Shown here: in pieces, positions 5,162 through 8,118 of the stretch
How positions within the stretch are numbered: the stretch's first letter is position 1
How the letters are laid out: each line of letters begins with the position of its first letter
NCBI GenBank assembly: GCA_023433835.1
Contig: JAEYTW010000809.1
Location: forward strand, 1 to 8,118
Direction of reading: 5' to 3'
DNA length: 8,118 bases
From: Pseudomonadota bacterium
GTDB taxonomy: Bacteria > Pseudomonadota > Alphaproteobacteria > Ferrovibrionales > Ferrovibrionaceae
Notes under the pieces: generated by a model
The model's input: only the letters and a program-made list of their open reading frames with translations
Databases searched by the model: none
What the model was told of the DNA's origin: nothing
Translations under genes and position numbers: made by a program

Positions 5162-6292
5162 ATGGATCCGATGACGCGACGCCGGGCCCTCGGGCTGATG
5201 GGGGCCGGACTGGCGCTGGCCGGCTGCAACGAAATTCCCGACCAGGCGACCGAGGCCTGGACCGCGGCCGCCGGCCCCTGGACCGATCCGCGGCTCGGCA
5301 TGCTGTCCCAGGCGATCCTCGCCCCCAACCCGCACAACCGCCAGCCCTGGCGGGTCGACCTGCGCGAAGCCGACGCCGTCACGCTCTATTGCGATACCGG
5401 CCGGCTGCTGCCGGAAACCGATCCGTTCGGGCGCCAGATCCTGATCGGCCTGGGCGCCTTCACCGAACTGGCCGTCATCGGCGCCGGCCGCGTCGGGCTG
5501 CAGGCCGAGGTCGTGCCGTTCCCCGCGGGCCCATTCCCCGCCGACCGGATCGACGGCCGGCCGGTCGCCCGGATCGCCCTGCGCCCCGGCGGCCAGGCCG
5601 ACCCGCTGGCCCAGGCCATTGCCCGGCGGCGGTCGACCAAGACGCCGTTCGGATCCGAAGCGCTCGATCATGCCCATGCCGCCCGGCTGATCGCGGCCAC
5701 CGCCAGCCCGGGCACCCGGCTTGCCTGGACGTCCGATCCCGGTCTGACGGCCGATCTGCGCGCGATCGGGCGCGACGCCTTCGTCATCGAGATCGAGACG
5801 CCGCGCACCTATCGCGAATCGGTCGACCTGATGCGCATCGGGTCGGCCGAGATCGCCGCCAACCCCGACGGCATCCCGCTGCACGGCCCGCTGATGTGGT
5901 GGCTGACCCGGCTGGGCCTGCTCGACCGGCGCAGCGTCGCCGACCCGACCTCGGCGGCATTCTCGGCCGGGCGCGACCAGTACACGGCGATGATCGCGGC
6001 GACGCCCAGCTTTGCCTGGCTGGTCACGCCCGGCAACGACCGGCTGGCCCAGTTCGCCGCCGGCCGCGCCTATGCCCGCCTCGACCTGACCGCGGCGGCC
6101 GCGGGCGTCGCCATCCACCCGATCAGCCAGGTCCTGCAGGAATACCCGGAGATGGCCGATCTGCAGGCACGCTTCAACCGCCGCCTGGGGCTTGCCGGGG
6201 ATGAACGGGTACAGATGCTGGTCCGGCTCGGCTATGCCAAGATGCCGGGGCCGAGCCCGCGCTGGCCGGTCGCAACCACGATCAGGACCTGA
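5162..6292 (+). CDS. Acg-family nitroreductase-like FMN oxidoreductase, Tat lipoprotein
   Basis: 376 residues. The N-terminus MTRRRALGLMGAGLALAGC carries twin arginines, a hydrophobic stretch and a lipobox LAGC (lipidated Cys22), so export by Tat and anchoring as a lipoprotein are predicted. The flavin-binding nitroreductase motifs are NPHNRQPWRV (56-65) and RRRSTKTPFG (155-164), followed by a second half with MRIGSAEIAANPDG, RAYARLDLTAAAAGVAIHP and RLGYAKMP, as in the duplicated Acg subgroup of about 350 residues. The substrate is unknown; quinones or nitroaromatics are possible. I chose ATG at 5162 because GGAG (5152-5155) lies six bases before it. Earlier in-frame ATGs at 5123 and 5150 lie inside the promoter/operator region. 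Its stop overlaps the marR start by one base (TGATG), so the two are co-translated. The operators upstream suggest induction by a ligand of that regulator. Confidence 0.85.
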   Translation: MDPMTRRRALGLMGAGLALAGCNEIPDQATEAWTAAAGPWTDPRLGMLSQAILAPNPHNRQPWRVDLREADAVTLYCDTGRLLPETDPFGRQILIGLGAFTELAVIGAGRVGLQAEVVPFPAGPFPADRIDGRPVARIALRPGGQADPLAQAIARRRSTKTPFGSEALDHAHAARLIAATASPGTRLAWTSDPGLTADLRAIGRDAFVIEIETPRTYRESVDLMRIGSAEIAANPDGIPLHGPLMWWLTRLGLLDRRSVADPTSAAFSAGRDQYTAMIAATPSFAWLVTPGNDRLAQFAAGRAYARLDLTAAAAGVAIHPISQVLQEYPEMADLQARFNRRLGLAGDERVQMLVRLGYAKMPGPSPRWPVATTIRT

Positions 6293-6756
6293 TGCCGCCA
6301 GATACCCCCCGCCCCGGCGACAAACGCTATCAGATCGTCACCTATATCGGCATCGCCGACCAATTGCTGACCACCGCCGCCAACCGGGCGCTGGCCGACG
6401 ACGACCTGCCGCTGGCCCAGTTCGTCATGCTGCAGCATTTCAGCCATGAGCCTGACCGTGGGCATGGCGTCAGCCAGGTCGCCGACGCCTTCCAGGTGCC
6501 CCAGCCCGGCGTGACCAAGATGCTGCAGCGCCTGGTCAGGAAAGGTTTCCTGGAAGTGCGGCCCGGGCCGGATGACGGCCGGGTGAAGCTGCATTTCCTC
6601 ACCCCGGCCGGACTCGCGGCCCATCGCGCCGGGGTGGCGCGGCTGATGCCCGAGGTCGCCCGCGTCTTCGCCGACTGGCCGGCCGAGGATATCGACCGGC
6701 TGCACGGCCTGCTGTTCCGGCTGAAGACCTGGCTGGATCGCGACCGGGACGCGTGA
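6292..6756 (+). CDS. MarR-family transcriptional regulator
   Basis: 154 residues, standard MarR length. The N-terminal dimerisation helix (RYQIVTYIGIADQLLTTAANRAL) is followed by a winged helix: LAQFVMLQHF (41-50), helix-turn-helix VSQVADAFQVPQPGVTKMLQRLVRKGFL (60-87), and the wing EVRPGPDDGRVKLHFLTPAG (88-107), with the D-D-G-R wing typical of MarR proteins. A C-terminal helix completes the dimer interface. It has no cysteine, so it is not a thiol sensor like OhrR; a small-molecule ligand is more likely. It is translationally coupled to the nitroreductase gene by a one-base overlap. The probable target is the pair of ATTCCATGG palindromes at 5118-5151, giving negative autoregulation of the operon. 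Ligand unknown. Confidence 0.93.
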   Translation: MPPDTPRPGDKRYQIVTYIGIADQLLTTAANRALADDDLPLAQFVMLQHFSHEPDRGHGVSQVADAFQVPQPGVTKMLQRLVRKGFLEVRPGPDDGRVKLHFLTPAGLAAHRAGVARLMPEVARVFADWPAEDIDRLHGLLFRLKTWLDRDRDA

Positions 6757-6871
6757 CAGCGCGCCCGGGCATGCCCTGGGGCATAGAAATGCACGCGAAA
6801 TCCATCAAGACGGCGATGCGGATTTGCCGGCAAGCCCCGATCGATGCGTTGCTTCCCCGGGGAGGGGGGCC
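6757..6871. promoter_or_regulatory. Intergenic region with GGGCATGCCC palindrome
   Basis: 115 bases between the marR stop and the fusion gene. A perfect GGGCATGCCC palindrome (6767-6776) extends to a CCC/GGG outer stem (6764-6766 with 6778-6780, one bulged T). It could be a weak transcription stop, although no T-run follows, or a protein-binding site. No clear promoter is seen. A strong GGAGG (6861-6865) serves the next gene. Confidence 0.3.
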
Positions 6872-8002
6872 ATGCCGATCGCATTCCTGCAGCCGGGCGA
6901 TCCCGCGCCCTGGTTCGTCGCGCGGACAAGCGCCAACGCCCGCTATCACTTCGACACGGTCGCGGGCCGCTGGATCGTCCTTTGTTTCTTCGGATCGGCC
7001 GGCAACGACATCTGTCGGCGCCGCCTGTCGGCGCTGCTGGCCGAGGCCGACCGCTACGACGACCTCCACCTCGCCTTCTTCGGCGTGTCGATCGATCCCG
7101 ACGATACCGCGCGCCTGCAAGGCCGGGTGCCCGGCATCCGTTTCTTCTGGGATTTCGACATGGCGGTCAGCCGGCTGTACGGCGCGCTGGCCGAGGATGC
7201 GGACCACGGGCCGAGGACATATCGGGCACATACGCTGATCCTCGATCCGGGTTTGCGGGTATTCGCCTGCCTCGACTGCGCCGACCCGCGGCACGACGAG
7301 CGCGCCCGGGCGCTGATCGGCGCGCTGCCGGCGGTCGAGACGCATGGCGGCCCGCCGGCCTTCGCCCCCGTCCTGATGGTACCGCGCGTGTTCGAGCCGG
7401 CTTTCTGCCACCGCCTCATCGCGCTCTACGAGGAAGACGGCGGCGACGATTCGGGCTTCATGCATGAGGTCGAGGGCAAGACCGTCGGCGTGCTCGATCC
7501 CGGCCACAAGAGCCGGAAGGACCACGAGATCGCCGACGCGGCGATCCGGGCCGAGGCGCGCGGCAGGATCGAGCGCCACCTGATCCCTGAAATCCGCAAG
7601 GCCTTCAACTTCCACCCGACGCGCATGGAGCGCTATATCGTCGGCTGCTACGACGCCGATGCCGGCGGCCACTTCCGGCCGCACCGCGACAACACGTCGG
7701 GGGGAACAGCGCATCGCCGGTTCGCCGTCTCGATCAACCTGAACGCCGAGGCGTTCGAAGGCGGCGAGATCAGATTCCCCGAATACGGGCCGCGCGCCTA
7801 CAAGCCGCCCACCGGCGGCGCGGTGGTGTTTTCCTGTTCGCTGCTTCATGAGGTGACGCGCGTGACCGCGGGCCGGCGCCATGCCTTCCTGCCGTTCCTC
7901 TACGACGAGCCGGCCGCGGCCCTGCGCGCGCGCAACAATGCCAGGCTGGGCGACGGGATCGAACCCTACCGCCCCGACACGGTGCCGAAAAATCCGGGCT
8001 GA
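6872..8002 (+). CDS. Peroxiredoxin-like / 2OG-Fe(II) dioxygenase fusion protein
   Basis: 376 residues in two domains. Residues about 5-152 follow a thioredoxin-like redoxin fold: PGDPAPWFVART, WIVLCFFGSAGNDIC (Cys48 at the peroxidatic position), FFGVSIDPDD and a strand-helix ending AHTLILDPGLRVFACL. The usual Pro and Thr of the P-x-x-x-T-x-x-C motif are missing (Asn45 replaces Thr), so peroxidase activity is doubtful. Residues about 165-345 form a prolyl-4-hydroxylase-type double-stranded helix. Iron ligands are His271 and Asp273 (FRPHRDNT) and His326 (SLLHEVTRV), with Arg335/336 as the 2-oxoglutarate anchor (VTAGRRHAFLPF). The complete triad predicts an active oxygenase of unknown substrate. 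ATG at 6872 was chosen for its GGAGG six bases upstream; an earlier in-frame ATG (6824) lacks this. No signal peptide. It converges on the partial gene at the window end. Confidence 0.88.
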   Translation: MPIAFLQPGDPAPWFVARTSANARYHFDTVAGRWIVLCFFGSAGNDICRRRLSALLAEADRYDDLHLAFFGVSIDPDDTARLQGRVPGIRFFWDFDMAVSRLYGALAEDADHGPRTYRAHTLILDPGLRVFACLDCADPRHDERARALIGALPAVETHGGPPAFAPVLMVPRVFEPAFCHRLIALYEEDGGDDSGFMHEVEGKTVGVLDPGHKSRKDHEIADAAIRAEARGRIERHLIPEIRKAFNFHPTRMERYIVGCYDADAGGHFRPHRDNTSGGTAHRRFAVSINLNAEAFEGGEIRFPEYGPRAYKPPTGGAVVFSCSLLHEVTRVTAGRRHAFLPFLYDEPAAALRARNNARLGDGIEPYRPDTVPKNPG

Positions 8003-8012
8003 GGCGCCTCGC

Positions 8013-8118
8013 TCAACCGAAGGCCGGAACAGGCCGCGCCAGATCCGGGCCGTCGTGCAGGAAAGTGACGACGATCTGGACATGCTGATCGACCCGGCCG
8101 CCCGGCCAGGGGTCCGGG
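8013..8118 (-). CDS. C-terminal end of an unidentified gene (partial)
   Basis: Only the last 34 codons are present; the 5' part lies beyond the window edge. The - strand reads PDPWPGGRVDQHVQIVVTFL followed by HDGPDLARPVPAFG and a TGA stop (8013-8015). The hydrophobic VQIVVTFL strand followed by a hydrophilic tail looks like a real protein end, and the convergent spacing of 10 bases from the fusion gene's stop is what compact gene packing would give. Too short to assign a family. A 10-base palindrome GAGGCGCCTC (8001-8010) sits between the two stops. Confidence 0.5.
   Translation of the reverse strand, partial: PDPWPGGRVDQHVQIVVTFLHDGPDLARPVPAFG

Noticed and set aside
5128..6204. 358-codon + strand frame overlapping the nitroreductase
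   Set aside because: Arginine/proline-rich frame-shifted shadow of the nitroreductase gene.
6599..8083. 494-codon - strand open frame opposite marR and the fusion gene
   Set aside because: Longer than the real gene but without recognisable motifs; the + strand encodes a complete iron-binding triad and redoxin fold. High GC content keeps the antisense frame open.
1..8118. CRISPR array, insertion sequence or transposase
   Set aside because: No regularly spaced repeats, terminal inverted repeats or transposase/integrase motifs were seen on either strand.

Overview
The window looks like chromosome of a high-GC alphaproteobacterium. Most of it is about 70% GC (one sampled 60-base line inside the thioredoxin gene is 47/60 G+C). 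Adjacent thioredoxin-TPR, LON-domain, Trm112-like and DUF971 genes, all on the + strand, are an arrangement typical of Alphaproteobacteria. The order cannot be fixed from sequence alone; a Rhodospirillales-like host is a guess.

Left part (1-1968, genes on the - strand): a small SnoaL/NTF2-like gene is followed by a markedly AT-richer block (roughly 374-1893; a sampled line has 31/60 G+C). This block holds two overlapping genes: a Panacea/SocA-like (DUF4065) protein and a 238-residue protein of no recognised family. In gene order, overlap and base composition it looks like a PanAT-type toxin-antitoxin module whose toxin partner I cannot assign. The block ends exactly at the 3' end of a tRNA-Gly(GCC) gene, the usual site for integrated DNA. 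A hairpin terminator follows the tRNA, and a strong imperfect palindrome precedes the Panacea gene.

Middle (2205-4454, + strand): a tightly spaced four-gene run. It encodes a CnoX/YbbN-like thioredoxin-TPR protein with an intact WCGPC motif, a LON substrate-binding-domain protein, a Trm112-like small protein without zinc cysteines, and a DUF971 protein. The theme is protein quality control and redox or metal housekeeping. The run ends tail to tail, with a 14-base overlap, against a - strand YhhQ/VUT-family queuosine-precursor transporter.

Right part (5109-8118): a divergent promoter region carries two near-identical ATTCCATGG palindromes, 22 bp centre to centre, around a recognisable -35/-10 pair. 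They precede a two-gene operon: a Tat-type lipoprotein nitroreductase of the Acg family, then a MarR-family regulator overlapping it by one base. The regulator probably binds the two palindromes and controls its own operon. Next is an unusual fusion of a degenerate peroxiredoxin-like domain with a prolyl-4-hydroxylase-type 2OG-Fe(II) dioxygenase. It converges on the C-terminal end of a further - strand gene cut by the window edge.
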